Source: Bacteroidaceae bacterium (GTDB taxonomy: Bacteria > Bacteroidota > Bacteroidia > Bacteroidales > Bacteroidaceae). Taken from it: a stretch of 64,000 nt of DNA. The notes beneath the pieces are model-generated. The model did no database searches. It saw nothing but the letters and a program-made list of their open reading frames with translations, and had not been told where the DNA came from. The DNA is taken from positions 124,001 through 188,000 of the forward strand of contig JAFUFK010000016.1 in the NCBI GenBank assembly GCA_017469925.1, in the 5' to 3' direction. Below, one piece after another: positions 53,560 through 61,686 of this stretch. The position numbers and the translations under genes are program-made. Numbering within the stretch: position 1 is the stretch's first letter; every line of letters starts with the position of its first letter.

Positions 53560-53591
53560 TTTGTTTAATTTGAAAATTCTTCGTAAATTTG
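53560..53591 (+). promoter_or_regulatory. Promoter of the Abi_2 gene and its leader
   Basis: TTTG (53560-53563), a 20-base spacer, then TAAATTTG (53584-53591): a strong Bacteroidota match. The coding start is about 100 bases downstream, which leaves a long untranslated leader. Confidence 0.7.
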
Positions 53592-53598
53592 CAGCGAA

Positions 53599-53690
53599 AA
53601 ATAGAAAAGATTTGGGCTGCGGCTCATCTTAACGATAACAGTACCCGCTGTGCATACCATTAGAACTGCCGGCGGGTCATTTCATGAAAT
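53599..53690 (+). ncRNA. Structured leader upstream of the Abi_2 gene (candidate regulatory RNA)
   Basis: Two stem-loops lie between the promoter and the ATG. The first is 53607-53630: AAGAT-TT-GGGC-TGCG-GCTC-ATCTT, nine pairs (one G-U) and a two-base bulge. The second is 53643-53677: ACCCGC pairs with GCGGGT around a 23-base loop. A palindrome ATTTCATGAAAT (53679-53690) precedes the ATG. No reading frame of note is present. HEPN-type Abi proteins have been linked to upstream RNA antitoxins in other bacteria (from memory), so this is a candidate, unverified here. Confidence 0.4.
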
Positions 53691-54635
53691 ATGGCGAACA
53701 AGGTATCGAGAACCATACAGGAGCAGATTGACTTGCTGGAGAACCGTGGGATGCAGTTCCACGACAAGGCTTTCGCATCCGAATGTCTGAAGCGTATAAG
53801 TTACTTCCGGCTGAAAGCCTATTGGTGGGATATGCAGAGCGACCCCGTTAACCACGTCTTTGTCAATGGTAGTTGGTTCGAGGATGTGATAGAACGGTAT
53901 GAATTTGACAATGGCTTGCGAAAGATATTGTTTACAGCCATTGATACCATAGAGATTGCACTGCGAACCAAACTGATATACCACATGTCGCAAGACTATG
54001 GAGGCCTGTGGTATATGAATCCCTTATTGTTTAATAATACCCGCCAACACGCAAGCCAGCTGCAGCACCTGCAAATTGAGTTTGCCGAAAGTGGCGAGGT
54101 GTTTGCCAAGGACTACAGGCGGCAGCACCCGAACCAAATACAGAACGGCTGGCAGAGTGACGAAGACCCGGATGCATGGATTATCTTAGAGGTAGCAACG
54201 CTGGGCGACTTGTCTAAACTCTACAAGAACATCGGACATCAGCTGCCTGCAAAATCGAGGATAGCCAACGAGTTCGGTTTAAGCATTCATAGTGACCTAG
54301 CCAGTTGGTTAGAGGCGATAGCCTATTTACGGAATATCATAGCCCATCACTCTCGCCTTTGGAGCCGCAATATGGTGAAACGACCGTCAGAACCGCTTAA
54401 TCCGCGGAATACATGGCTCTCTCAGCAACTTTCCGATTTGGAGGCAAAACGTCCGTTCTATATCATCACCGCCATGCTTTATCTTTGCGATGCAGTTAAG
54501 CCCAACAATGGTTTGCGAGAGGACATCCACCAACATCTAAAGAAATATCGTCATCTGCCCGTCCAGCGCATGGGATTCTTTACAGGCTGGGAGCAAGAGC
54601 CTATATGGGTATTAGGGGAATGTCAATCCTCTTAG
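53691..54635 (+). CDS. Abi_2-family HEPN protein (AbiD/AbiF-like abortive infection)
   Basis: 314 residues. The family is recognised by IQEQIDLLENRGMQFHDKAF, ECLKRISYFRLKAYWWDM, the central FDNGLRKILFTAIDTIEIAL, and LEAIAYLRNIIAHHSRLWSR. Two HEPN-like RNase signatures are visible: R92-x5-H98 (LRTKLIYH) and R214-x4-H219 (LRNIIAHH). The protein probably cleaves RNA when activated, giving phage defence or element maintenance by toxicity. It has its own promoter and structured leader. It is convergent with the MobV gene and separated from it by the structured 216-base region. Confidence 0.85.
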   Translation: MANKVSRTIQEQIDLLENRGMQFHDKAFASECLKRISYFRLKAYWWDMQSDPVNHVFVNGSWFEDVIERYEFDNGLRKILFTAIDTIEIALRTKLIYHMSQDYGGLWYMNPLLFNNTRQHASQLQHLQIEFAESGEVFAKDYRRQHPNQIQNGWQSDEDPDAWIILEVATLGDLSKLYKNIGHQLPAKSRIANEFGLSIHSDLASWLEAIAYLRNIIAHHSRLWSRNMVKRPSEPLNPRNTWLSQQLSDLEAKRPFYIITAMLYLCDAVKPNNGLREDIHQHLKKYRHLPVQRMGFFTGWEQEPIWVLGECQSS

Positions 54636-54695
54636 TGGTACTGACTTTTCCATAGGTTCCACAAGTAATATAGACATATTTCTCCTCCCGCCCTG

Positions 54696-54911
54696 GGCAT
54701 CCGTCACAGACTACGGCGCATTGTGAACGAGCCATAGAGCGGGCTTCGGTGCAAGGTTTGGCGCGAAAATACGACCTCGCAGAGCGTGGAGATTTTCGCA
54801 GCCAACCGCAAGGGCAGCCTTGCACATAAGCCCGACGGCTCGTACCTTTCTTGCGTCCCTTCGGTAGCAAGCGACCAGAGGTCGAGCGGCAGAGTAGTCC
54901 GCACGGATGCC
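54696..54911. ncRNA. Candidate structured RNA or single-strand origin, eight stems
   Basis: Paired segments, all perfect unless stated: 54696-54704 with 54903-54911 (closing stem, nine pairs, GGCATCCGT); 54728-54733 with 54837-54842 (CGAGCC); 54740-54746 with 54828-54834 (CGGGCTT); 54749-54756 with 54818-54825 (GTGCAAGG); 54758-54761 with 54802-54805; 54763-54770 with 54792-54799 (GCGAAAAT); 54850-54854 with 54867-54871; 54872-54876 with 54880-54884. This is a closed multi-branch fold. No convincing gene lies in 54,636-54,950. The strand is not known. A structured RNA, or the sso-type ssDNA origin of a mobilizable element, would fit. Confidence 0.6.
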
Positions 54912-54950
54912 TGATGTTCGGTGGTGGGAACGAAACCATCAACGACAAAG

Positions 54951-57074
54951 TTATCTCTTGAGCCTGTATCTTGGTACAAACATAGTTTTTGCCATCTGAT
55001 GGCATCGTTTGGCAAAGGCCAGTTCATCCTCATCGTCCTTCCTCTTGGGCAGTTCGTTGTTGCCACCACCGCCGTCACAGGTCTCAGCAATGTTGGTTGC
55101 AGCATCAAGGTATCCGAAGAACAGACAGGCGGTGGCAGCAGCCACGTCCTCTATATCTTTAGCAACACCTTCAGCCATGTCAAGACCGAGGTTCTTTAGA
55201 TATTCTACACCCGCTTCTGCGCCAATCTCCCATACTTCCGTCTCGGTTCGTGGGTCGATGTTGCGCACGGCATTGGCCAGTTTCAAAAGCCAGCCCGATT
55301 CGTTTAGCCGCCCTTCTGGATTTTTGCCCAAGGCATTTCTGACCGTATCTTTTCCGCTTGCACCCATCTCGTACTCATCCAACTTCGGGTCTGTTACCAC
55401 CTCAACGGCATTCCAGAGTCCCGCCCACGATTCTTCCAGCACTTTATGGGCCTTGTCAAACTGGTCGGCTTTCTCCTTGGCTTCCATATAAGACTGCTTG
55501 CAGATGCCCATCTTCTGCATCTCGTCATACTCCCTGATTTTCTTGACGGCTACGGCATTCTGCCTGAGTTCCTGCTTGACAATAGCACGACTCCTGCGTG
55601 TCAGTTCCTGGATATGTGTACTGTCAAAACTGCGGAGGATGGTCTGCATGTCGGTCATGATGCTTTTGATATCCTTGTTCTGTTCCTTCCTGAAATCATC
55701 CGCATCCCTAAACAGCGGCTTCTTCCTGTCCTTCACCTTCTCCATCTCCTCAAAAGCCGCCATGATGACATCCATCATCCTCACCTTCATTTTATCCTTC
55801 GCCTTCAGGTTAGCAACTACGGCTCCGCTGCTCGTCGGGTTATAGGCAAAAACACTCTCTAAGAATCCCGTAACCTCAACCGCCTCATTCGGGTCGCCGA
55901 CAGCATTGGCCAGTTCATCAACCTTCTGTTCAAGTGCCGTCAGCTCATTCCGAACATTATCCTTCCTCTCATTTACTTCATCCAATTCCGTCTGAGCAGA
56001 AGACAATTCCTGTTGCTTCCCTTGCAGTCGTAGCGCAGTTTCATTGTAGTTTGCTGCCGATTTTTCTGCCTCCCGTTCAGCCAACCCCGTCTTTTCAAGA
56101 GCCTCCAACCGCTCGCGTTCCAACTGTCGCTTGCTTTTCTTCCGATGCTCCTTCCGCTCCTCAGCTGTCATCAGCGAAGTGTCCTCTCCGCGCTGAAGTC
56201 CCCACTTTTCACTGACTTCCTCAAACAGCATCGTGTGCCAATGCTTGTACGACTGCCGTGCAGCAAACTTGGTCTCGCCGAAATAATACGAGTAACTGAC
56301 CGACGGCACCGTCTTCTTCCCGGCAGGCTGATACATCTTCTGCTCATCCTCACTCAGACGGGTAAAATGCCTTGTCGTGATATGCTCAGGGCGCTCCTTC
56401 CCATCCTTCTTTGCATCATCCTTCAGTTCATATCCACCAACACGTCCGCGCTTCGCTCTCATGGCAACAGGTATCACAAGGGCATGGAAATGTGGCGTCG
56501 TCTCGTCCAGATGACACTCCAGGCCTATGACGTTTTCCTCGCCGAAGTGGCGGCAGAGGAAGCCATAGTAGTCCCATGCCATTGTCTCAATCTGCTTTTG
56601 CCCTGTGTTCTTCGGGTCGTCGGCCAGTGTGACTTTGCTGTTGTCCTTTCTCCAATCCAGATCCATCGGCTTGCCAAAGGCTATCTCCGTCATGCGGTCG
56701 TGGTCGCCGCTGAACACGAAGTCGATGCAGGTGTTCGGCTGGTTGGGGGCATCCTTCGCCCATGGCTTATAGTCCAGTTCCTTTAGTCGTTGCTCATAGC
56801 GTTCCTTCAACGTCTGTCGTTGGGTTTCGAGTCTGGCGATGACGGGTTGAGTGAACACGGTCTTTCCGTTCCGCAGCACCATCTTCCTGCCAGGTCTTAT
56901 CTCAAAGTTGAGATGCTTCCTCGACCAGTCGTAGCGGTTTCCTGGTTCTTTGTTCTTGGCATCATAGGTCTCTTTCGTCCAGCCACGACGCTCGTTTTCC
57001 CTGCCCTGCGCAGAGGCAAAGGACGGGGAGGCAGAGATGTTCAGAGACTGGTATTGCTTGTCGCAAATCTGCAT
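54951..57074 (-). CDS. MobV-family relaxase (plasmid mobilization protein)
   Basis: 707 residues. The relaxase domain (about 1-280) has the HUH-like metal motif HLDETTPHFHALVIP and the upstream FCRHFGEENVIGLECH. The long C-terminal part is a coiled coil (LSSAQTELDEVNERKDNVRN and flanking heptads) plus a helical domain. It should nick at oriT and pilot single-strand transfer with help from a conjugative element. The start (MQICDKQYQS) is uncertain, since the first ~30 residues are unlike other MobV proteins. The gene is at the 3' side of the candidate oriT. Confidence 0.9.
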   Translation of the reverse strand: MQICDKQYQSLNISASPSFASAQGRENERRGWTKETYDAKNKEPGNRYDWSRKHLNFEIRPGRKMVLRNGKTVFTQPVIARLETQRQTLKERYEQRLKELDYKPWAKDAPNQPNTCIDFVFSGDHDRMTEIAFGKPMDLDWRKDNSKVTLADDPKNTGQKQIETMAWDYYGFLCRHFGEENVIGLECHLDETTPHFHALVIPVAMRAKRGRVGGYELKDDAKKDGKERPEHITTRHFTRLSEDEQKMYQPAGKKTVPSVSYSYYFGETKFAARQSYKHWHTMLFEEVSEKWGLQRGEDTSLMTAEERKEHRKKSKRQLERERLEALEKTGLAEREAEKSAANYNETALRLQGKQQELSSAQTELDEVNERKDNVRNELTALEQKVDELANAVGDPNEAVEVTGFLESVFAYNPTSSGAVVANLKAKDKMKVRMMDVIMAAFEEMEKVKDRKKPLFRDADDFRKEQNKDIKSIMTDMQTILRSFDSTHIQELTRRSRAIVKQELRQNAVAVKKIREYDEMQKMGICKQSYMEAKEKADQFDKAHKVLEESWAGLWNAVEVVTDPKLDEYEMGASGKDTVRNALGKNPEGRLNESGWLLKLANAVRNIDPRTETEVWEIGAEAGVEYLKNLGLDMAEGVAKDIEDVAAATACLFFGYLDAATNIAETCDGGGGNNELPKRKDDEDELAFAKRCHQMAKTMFVPRYRLKR

Positions 57075-57129
57075 ATTCCGTATACTATTTAATGTGGGGT
57101 TCTTAGGGGCGCAGCCACTGAGCGGAGGT

Positions 57130-57247
57130 CCAGGAGAGGGTCACTCCTGGTCGGGTTCCACAGGGCAGAACAGCCCTTGGCATATTGGGGTGATATGGCA
57201 GCATGACATTATGACCCCTAATATGTTGTGGATTATCCCGATAATCC
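57130..57247. other. Candidate oriT region upstream of the relaxase gene
   Basis: Inverted repeats in order: CCAGGAG (57130-57136) with CTCCTGG (57144-57150); AGGGC (57162-57166) with GCCCT (57173-57177); CATATTGGGGT (57181-57191) with ACCCCTAATATG (57214-57225, one extra base); GGATTAT (57230-57236) with ATAATCC (57241-57247). Densely spaced palindromes directly upstream of a mob gene are the usual form of an oriT. A nick site could not be identified. Confidence 0.5.
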
Positions 57248-57299
57248 CCCGCTCAGCGCAGCACGCCTCGGTTCAGTTTAACTGCTCAAAACGCGCCTT

Positions 57300-57731
57300 C
57301 TACTTATTTACGCCTTTGCCTACAGATGCTGCGCCGGTTGCAAACGCATCGTCTGCATAATCCGAGACGTCACTGATGTTTTCACCACTTACTATGTCCC
57401 CGTCATTTGCTGCGTCCGCGAGTTGAGGAGTTGACGCTGCATTTGCTTTCTTCGCAGCAGTATTGGGGCGTGTAGTATTCTTCACCGCCCTGCACTTCGC
57501 ACTCTCGCTGCACTTGCGGCTTTTCACCTCTGCAGCCTCACGCTGGGTGTCAAGGTCGTTAGCCATCAAGTCAAACAAGACTTCCAGGCGAACGTCATCC
57601 AAGACGGGTCTGATGCCGTCGCTGGCATACTTGGCAATGGCTTTCACCAGTTTTCCGACTTCTGCGTTCGGACGCGAACATGCTACGTTCAGCACGTTCG
57701 TTAATAATGGAATACGCTCAAGTGTCTTCAT
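57300..57731 (-). CDS. Small basic protein, possibly DUF6291-like
   Basis: 143 residues. The N-terminal part, VGKLVKAIAKYASDGIRPVL followed by LEVLFDLMANDLDTQREAAE, resembles small phage or element proteins of the DUF6291 type, where a helical domain precedes a Lys/Arg-rich region. The second half is low complexity (SRKCSESAKCRAVKNTTRP, then acidic SGENISDVSDYADDAF). It overlaps the stop of the HTH gene by four bases, so the two are co-transcribed. The function is unknown; it could aid mobilization or replication. Confidence 0.45.
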   Translation of the reverse strand: MKTLERIPLLTNVLNVACSRPNAEVGKLVKAIAKYASDGIRPVLDDVRLEVLFDLMANDLDTQREAAEVKSRKCSESAKCRAVKNTTRPNTAAKKANAASTPQLADAANDGDIVSGENISDVSDYADDAFATGAASVGKGVNK

Positions 57732-58147
57732 GCTTCTTTCGTTTTAGTGGTTCGACCATCCTGCCGGTTTATCCAGCTCGACTTGCCGGGCTTGCGCCTG
57801 TGCGAAGCGAGGATTGCCAGGTTCTCTTCCTCGACAGTCATCGGCACGGCGTTCTTACGTTTGACCTCCAGCCACTTGTCAAGTTCGTCATTGAAGAGCA
57901 CCCATCGCTTGCCGGGCTTCGAACCTGGGACTTCGCCCTTTTGCAGTTTCATGTAGAGCGTGTTCAGCGGCATGCGGAGATACTCGGCTGCCTCCTCTAC
58001 GTTCATCGTGCGACGTACACGTTTCATCACCTGATGCGTTTGCTGTTTCTGAAGGTCAAGCATCAACACCTTCATGCCAATCACTTCATCCCGAAGCTCG
58101 GCAACGACCTTTGGCAGGTCGTCGAAAGTTAAGACATCATTGTTCAT
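57728..58147 (-). CDS. Helix-turn-helix (excisionase-like) protein
   Basis: 139 residues. An N-terminal coiled segment (LPKVVAELRDEVIGMKVLML) is followed by an HTH_17/MerR-type domain: MNVEEAAEYLRMPLNTLYMK then GEVPGSKPGKRWVLFNDELD. This matches the DNA-binding domain of excisionases and similar Bacteroidota element proteins. It could bind att sites or oriT. It is co-transcribed with the following gene by a four-base overlap. Confidence 0.82.
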   Translation of the reverse strand: MNNDVLTFDDLPKVVAELRDEVIGMKVLMLDLQKQQTHQVMKRVRRTMNVEEAAEYLRMPLNTLYMKLQKGEVPGSKPGKRWVLFNDELDKWLEVKRKNAVPMTVEEENLAILASHRRKPGKSSWINRQDGRTTKTKEA

Positions 58148-58239
58148 AGTTCATCAATGTTTCTGAAAAACTCGCCGCGAAGGAACACAATGATTGGATG
58201 CTGATATTAGTCACTGACCGTCATTTGTCATTAATCATG

Positions 58240-58273
58240 AAAAAAGCCCCACAGAAAAGTATCTGCAGGGCCT
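58240..58273 (-). terminator. Terminator after the element membrane protein gene
   Basis: GCCC (58270-58267 region) pairs with GGGC (58250-58246 region) around a 15-20-base loop on the minus strand, and is followed by TTTTTT (plus-strand A-run 58240-58245). It sits about 30 bases after the stop at 58302. Confidence 0.6.
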
Positions 58274-58301
58274 CGCATGGGTATCGGACGCTGGAATCGC
58301 T

Positions 58302-59078
58302 TTATTTGCCTGGATAGTGAAATTCGTAGCTGCCGTTCTCTGGTTTGTCAATCGCTATAACGAACCTGCCCTGGGCGGTCGTCAGGTTACGGCGAATGGT
58401 CTCAACCTCAGCGTTCATCACGCTAGAGAACAGGTTCTTTACAAACAGGGCACGGACGTTGCCTGTATAACCGTCAGAAATCATCGACAGCCTTTCACCT
58501 ATGTTCCAGACGAAATGCATTAAGTCGGTGGGGCCAAGCCGTTTTTTCAGCCTCACCTCCTTTGGTGTGTAAACATAGCTTTCCGACCATCCCATCACTT
58601 CGGCCAGCAACTGATTCATCTGCGGTTCCTCCATATAGGGTGCCATGACATAGCGGATATACTTGTCAATGGCAATGATAATGTTTTCCTCCCGTTCCTT
58701 CTTCTCTATAGCAACTGCTTCGTTACGGCTCTGGTAATCCTCATGGTTTGCGGTTTCGCTAATGACAAAGGGTGTGGCTGGTGCTGCCAGAGGTGTTTCG
58801 GCCATCATGCCAATGACGGGGGCTGTGGGGCGTGTTTCCTTTTCCCTCTCGTTGAAAAAGAAGAAGCCAAGACGTGTAGCCGACATCACCAGTGCGAAGA
58901 CAAGCCACAGCAAGCCGTTGGCACAGAGGAATGCCACCGTCTTCAACAGCGGGTCTTGTCCGATTGGAGGAATAAACTTGATGACCGCCATCAGCGAAAT
59001 CATCATGATTGCTATGCCAACACCGACGTACGCGATGCGGCTTTCAAGAATGGAAAAGTCTTCTTTCTTAATTGTCAT
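58302..59078 (-). CDS. Element-encoded membrane protein, unknown function
   Basis: 258 residues from ATG 59078 (MTIKKEDFSILESRIAYV); an ATG at 59111 would lie in the promoter. Two hydrophobic helices (VGVGIAIMMISLMAVIKFI and TVAFLCANGLLWLVFALVM) precede a soluble C-terminal domain of about 170 residues with IIIAIDKYIRYVMAPYMEE, LLAEVMGWSESYVYTPKEV, LFVKNLFSSVMNAE and ETIRRNLTTAQGRFVIAID. The middle is Ala/Pro-rich. No family is recognised. It has its own promoter and terminator and lies in the mobility region of the element. Confidence 0.65.
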   Translation of the reverse strand: MTIKKEDFSILESRIAYVGVGIAIMMISLMAVIKFIPPIGQDPLLKTVAFLCANGLLWLVFALVMSATRLGFFFFNEREKETRPTAPVIGMMAETPLAAPATPFVISETANHEDYQSRNEAVAIEKKEREENIIIAIDKYIRYVMAPYMEEPQMNQLLAEVMGWSESYVYTPKEVRLKKRLGPTDLMHFVWNIGERLSMISDGYTGNVRALFVKNLFSSVMNAEVETIRRNLTTAQGRFVIAIDKPENGSYEFHYPGK

Positions 59079-59108
59079 TATTGCTATCCTGTTTTTTTTA
59101 TTTGAGTG

Positions 59109-59116
59109 CAAAGGTA
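59109..59116 (-). promoter_or_regulatory. Promoter -7 element of the element membrane protein gene
   Basis: Minus-strand TACCTTTG (59116-59109), with a TTGG-like -33 about 21 bases upstream. It decides the start: ATG 59078 lies about 30 bases downstream, whereas the longer ORF start at 59111 would lie inside the promoter. Confidence 0.6.
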
Positions 59117-59185
59117 CTCATTTCTCTTGGTTGCTGCCAACTTTTAACACTCTAAAGTCTAATTTTAACCTTACGGAAGAGACAA

Positions 59186-59223
59186 GAGGCCAAAATCCCA
59201 TCATTTTTCGGGATTTCGGCCTC
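59186..59223 (-). terminator. Hairpin after the integrase gene
   Basis: GAGGCC-A-AAATCCC (59186-59199) pairs with GGGATTT-C-GGCCTC (59210-59223) around a 10-base loop; the arms are long and nearly perfect. There is no clear T-run on the minus strand, so termination is likely but not certain. Confidence 0.6.
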
Positions 59224-59246
59224 CTTCATCGGCTCTTATGCCGGAC

Positions 59247-60407
59247 TTATCCAACCTTCATCCGGGCAATCTTGGCAGACTTCAGCGTTATCTTGTCAAC
59301 GGACTCGCGCTTCGACTCGTCGGCCATTGCGGCATAAATCTGGGTGGTGGCGACGTTCTTGTGGCCCAACATATGCTGGACGGTATAGACGCTGGTGCCA
59401 GCCTCGACCTGTAGGGAACCGAAAGTGTGTCGGCTCGAATGGTAGGAGACATGCTTGGTGATGCCCGCTGCCTTCAGCCAGTTCTTCAGTGGGGCTTGGG
59501 GCAGACTGTCGTTGAAGCCCTTGAAAACCAAATCGGTGGGCTGTCGCTCTGCATCCTCATCGTAGTAGCCTATCAGTTCCAGGGCCTCGTTGCTGACGGG
59601 ATTGTTCACCAGTTCCTTCGTCTTCTGCATACGGAGGGTGATATACATGCCTCCGTCACCATAAGGCTGAATCTTCTCCCAGGTTAGTTGCTTGATGTCG
59701 CTCTTACGCAAGCCCGTCAGACAGGAAAACAGAAAGGCTTTCTTCAACACGAGTGAAGAGCAAGGGGTATTGGCAAGGGCTATCAGTTCCTGTCTCGACA
59801 AGTGTTCTTTTTCCGTGGGAATGGTGTCGATGCGCTCTAGAAAACCGTTCGGATTCTCCTGTATCTTATGTTCCCGGTAGGCGGTATGGAGGACGGCGCG
59901 AAAGGTAGACCAGTAGCCCGCGATGCTGTTGATGTGCAGTCTGTGTTCCTTGTGGAGCGTCTGCGGTGCGGTCATCAGGTACTCCTTGAACTTGTTGCAC
60001 AGGTCTACGTTGATCTCGTCGAAGCGGCACTTGCCGTTGCAGAACGTCTCAAAGTGCTTATAGACGTTCTCCCACTTGGTGTTCTTCTTCTCAGCCTTGT
60101 CCTTGAAGTAGTCCAGAAAACTGCCCTTCATCTTCTCCTTGTCGAAGAAGTCATAGCGTTCGTTGACAATACTCTCGAATCTGCGACATCTCAATGCCTC
60201 GGCCTTCTCGCGCATGTGGTCGTTGTAGTCACGCTCGCGCTGGTTCTTTGGCTTGGCATAGATGTAGATGCCCAGCGACTCATGGCGCATGACCTTCATC
60301 GTCGATTCATCTCGGTAGCCCGGATAGTAGTCCAGATAGTACGAAAGCTGTTCCCCGCCTTTGATTTTCCGTGTGCGGAGGGTCACGGTCTTGCAAATGT
60401 TACTCAT
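59247..60407 (-). CDS. int: Tyrosine-type site-specific recombinase (integrase)
   Basis: 386 residues. An arm-binding N-terminus and a SAM-like core domain (about 100-200) are followed by the catalytic domain. The active-site residues are visible: Arg234 (TGLRKSD), a Lys near 263 (MQKTKEL), His323 and Arg326 (HSSRHTFG), His349 (MLGHKNV), and the nucleophile Tyr358 (TTQIYAAMA). This matches Bacteroidota IME and CTn integrases. It lies about 1.5 kb from the right attachment site and should catalyse integration at the TGTATTT core in the BspA-like gene. Confidence 0.96.
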   Translation of the reverse strand: MSNICKTVTLRTRKIKGGEQLSYYLDYYPGYRDESTMKVMRHESLGIYIYAKPKNQRERDYNDHMREKAEALRCRRFESIVNERYDFFDKEKMKGSFLDYFKDKAEKKNTKWENVYKHFETFCNGKCRFDEINVDLCNKFKEYLMTAPQTLHKEHRLHINSIAGYWSTFRAVLHTAYREHKIQENPNGFLERIDTIPTEKEHLSRQELIALANTPCSSLVLKKAFLFSCLTGLRKSDIKQLTWEKIQPYGDGGMYITLRMQKTKELVNNPVSNEALELIGYYDEDAERQPTDLVFKGFNDSLPQAPLKNWLKAAGITKHVSYHSSRHTFGSLQVEAGTSVYTVQHMLGHKNVATTQIYAAMADESKRESVDKITLKSAKIARMKVG

Positions 60408-60474
60408 ATATACCTTTATTATATTTTAGTGAATACTCGTGGTGAACCATACGTTCACGGCTGCGAAATTAGCC

Positions 60475-60533
60475 CATTATCCTTCAATGACCATGGATAT
60501 TGCTCGTAATGTGTCAGTAATTGCCGGATAATG
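60475..60533. repeat. Inverted repeat between the integrase and HTH genes
   Basis: CATTATCC (60475-60482) pairs with GGATAATG (60526-60533), with a 43-base spacer. It lies in the intergenic region of 134 bases upstream of the integrase gene. It could be an operator, or a terminator for the HTH gene. Confidence 0.45.
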
Positions 60534-60541
60534 TTGGTTGT

Positions 60542-61510
60542 TTAGAAAATATGATAGCTGCCATATAGGGCCAGTCGTTCCTCCATAATCCTGTCGAAGT
60601 CAGCCTTGGGTATTAGGTTCTTTACTCCAACTCGGACAGTAGCAATACTGTTCTTCTTGACAATGATGCTGACATTGGCAGTGCTCATGCCATATTTTTC
60701 GGCAGCTTGCTTGGTTGTAAAATAGCTGTCATCGGCTACAAGGTCTGTGCGCCTCAACTGCTCAAAGTGGTCCTTGGAGTAGTAGGTCTGCCCATATTCC
60801 CGCTTGGTCGGGATGTGATGTCGATAAGCATTGGAGCGGACAGAGGCTGCACTCATGCCGTACAGTTTCTGGGCCTCCTTCATCGTCAGCCACTCACAGA
60901 TGGCCTCTATATCAGCAGACAATCCAAACAACTTATTCATGTGCTTACGGCTGTAGTAATTCTTACCTGCTATCCGACACACTGGCACTTGGTTCCGTTT
61001 GGCCGACGTATACAGCCAAGACTTCTTGACTTTATAGATACTCAAGACTTCCTCGCCAGAAATGTAGTCAAGCACTTCGGATTCTTGGCAATTTGCCTTA
61101 TCGATTTTGGTTGCTACCTTGCCTTTACCCACTGAAATGCCTGTCGTTTTCTTCGGCCTGCTTGTCGGCAACACCCGATGATATGGATTCCCTGCCAGCA
61201 TCTTCTCAATGTCAGCCTTACGGATAAACGCCATCCTGCTGCTGATACGCGATGCCTCCAGTTTTCCCTCGTTCACCAGCTTATAGACATACTGCCGAGA
61301 ACATCCCATCAGTATTGCAGCCTTGGCAAACGTCAAATACTCCTGATGTTGCAACCCAATCACGGGTTCAATAGCATTGAGGAAGTCCTGTTTTCTTTTC
61401 TTCCTGACTTCTTTGGCTTTCGTCTGGCATTCCTCGCAGCAATACTTCTGCATACCGCTCCTTGCTACGAACTCCTTTCCACAAAACTTGCATTTTCTCA
61501 CTTGTCTCAT
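60542..61510 (-). CDS. Zinc-finger protein with four tandem helix-turn-helix domains
   Basis: 322 residues from ATG 61510 (MRQVRKCKFCGKEFVARSGM); the longer ORF start adds 22 residues that look noncoding. An N-terminal zinc finger (CKFCGKEF and YCCEECQ) precedes four HTH_17-like modules, each with a helix-turn-helix and a beta-wing: LTFAKAAILMGCSRQYVYKL, ISGEEVLSIYKVKKSWLY, LTMKEAQKLYGMSAASVRSN, and FTTKQAAEKYGMSTANVSII. Four tandem excisionase-type domains in one chain is uncommon. It is next to the integrase and to the direct repeats at 61,589-61,686, so it may be the element's excisionase or a directional switch. Confidence 0.8.
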   Translation of the reverse strand: MRQVRKCKFCGKEFVARSGMQKYCCEECQTKAKEVRKKRKQDFLNAIEPVIGLQHQEYLTFAKAAILMGCSRQYVYKLVNEGKLEASRISSRMAFIRKADIEKMLAGNPYHRVLPTSRPKKTTGISVGKGKVATKIDKANCQESEVLDYISGEEVLSIYKVKKSWLYTSAKRNQVPVCRIAGKNYYSRKHMNKLFGLSADIEAICEWLTMKEAQKLYGMSAASVRSNAYRHHIPTKREYGQTYYSKDHFEQLRRTDLVADDSYFTTKQAAEKYGMSTANVSIIVKKNSIATVRVGVKNLIPKADFDRIMEERLALYGSYHIF

Positions 61511-61588
61511 TTTGGCACTTTTTGATGGTTCAACGTATCTTTCTCTTTCCCTACCGTTAAGCCAACCATACTTCACATTCGTTGCCCG

Positions 61589-61686
61589 TTGTCAACTCCG
61601 TCCGCATTGTTGCTCTCTCAGAATCCATCCGCTCCGTTTTGTCACTTCTTGCACCTCATCGTAACCCTTTGTCAACCGAGTCCGCA
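61589..61686. repeat. Two 18-bp direct repeats near the right end of the element
   Basis: TTGTCAACTCCGTCCGCA (61589-61606) and TTGTCAACCGAGTCCGCA (61669-61686) match in 15 or more of 18 bases, with starts 80 bases apart. They lie between the HTH gene and the right attachment site, where arm-type binding sites of an integrase or excisionase are expected. The rest of the 283-base gap 61,577-61,859 holds no gene. Confidence 0.6.

Noticed and set aside
54601-55108. Two 134-codon minus-strand open frames in the structured region
   Set aside because: They overlap each other and the relaxase end, have no domain, and their DNA is dominated by base-paired stems. A short conserved protein cannot be fully excluded.
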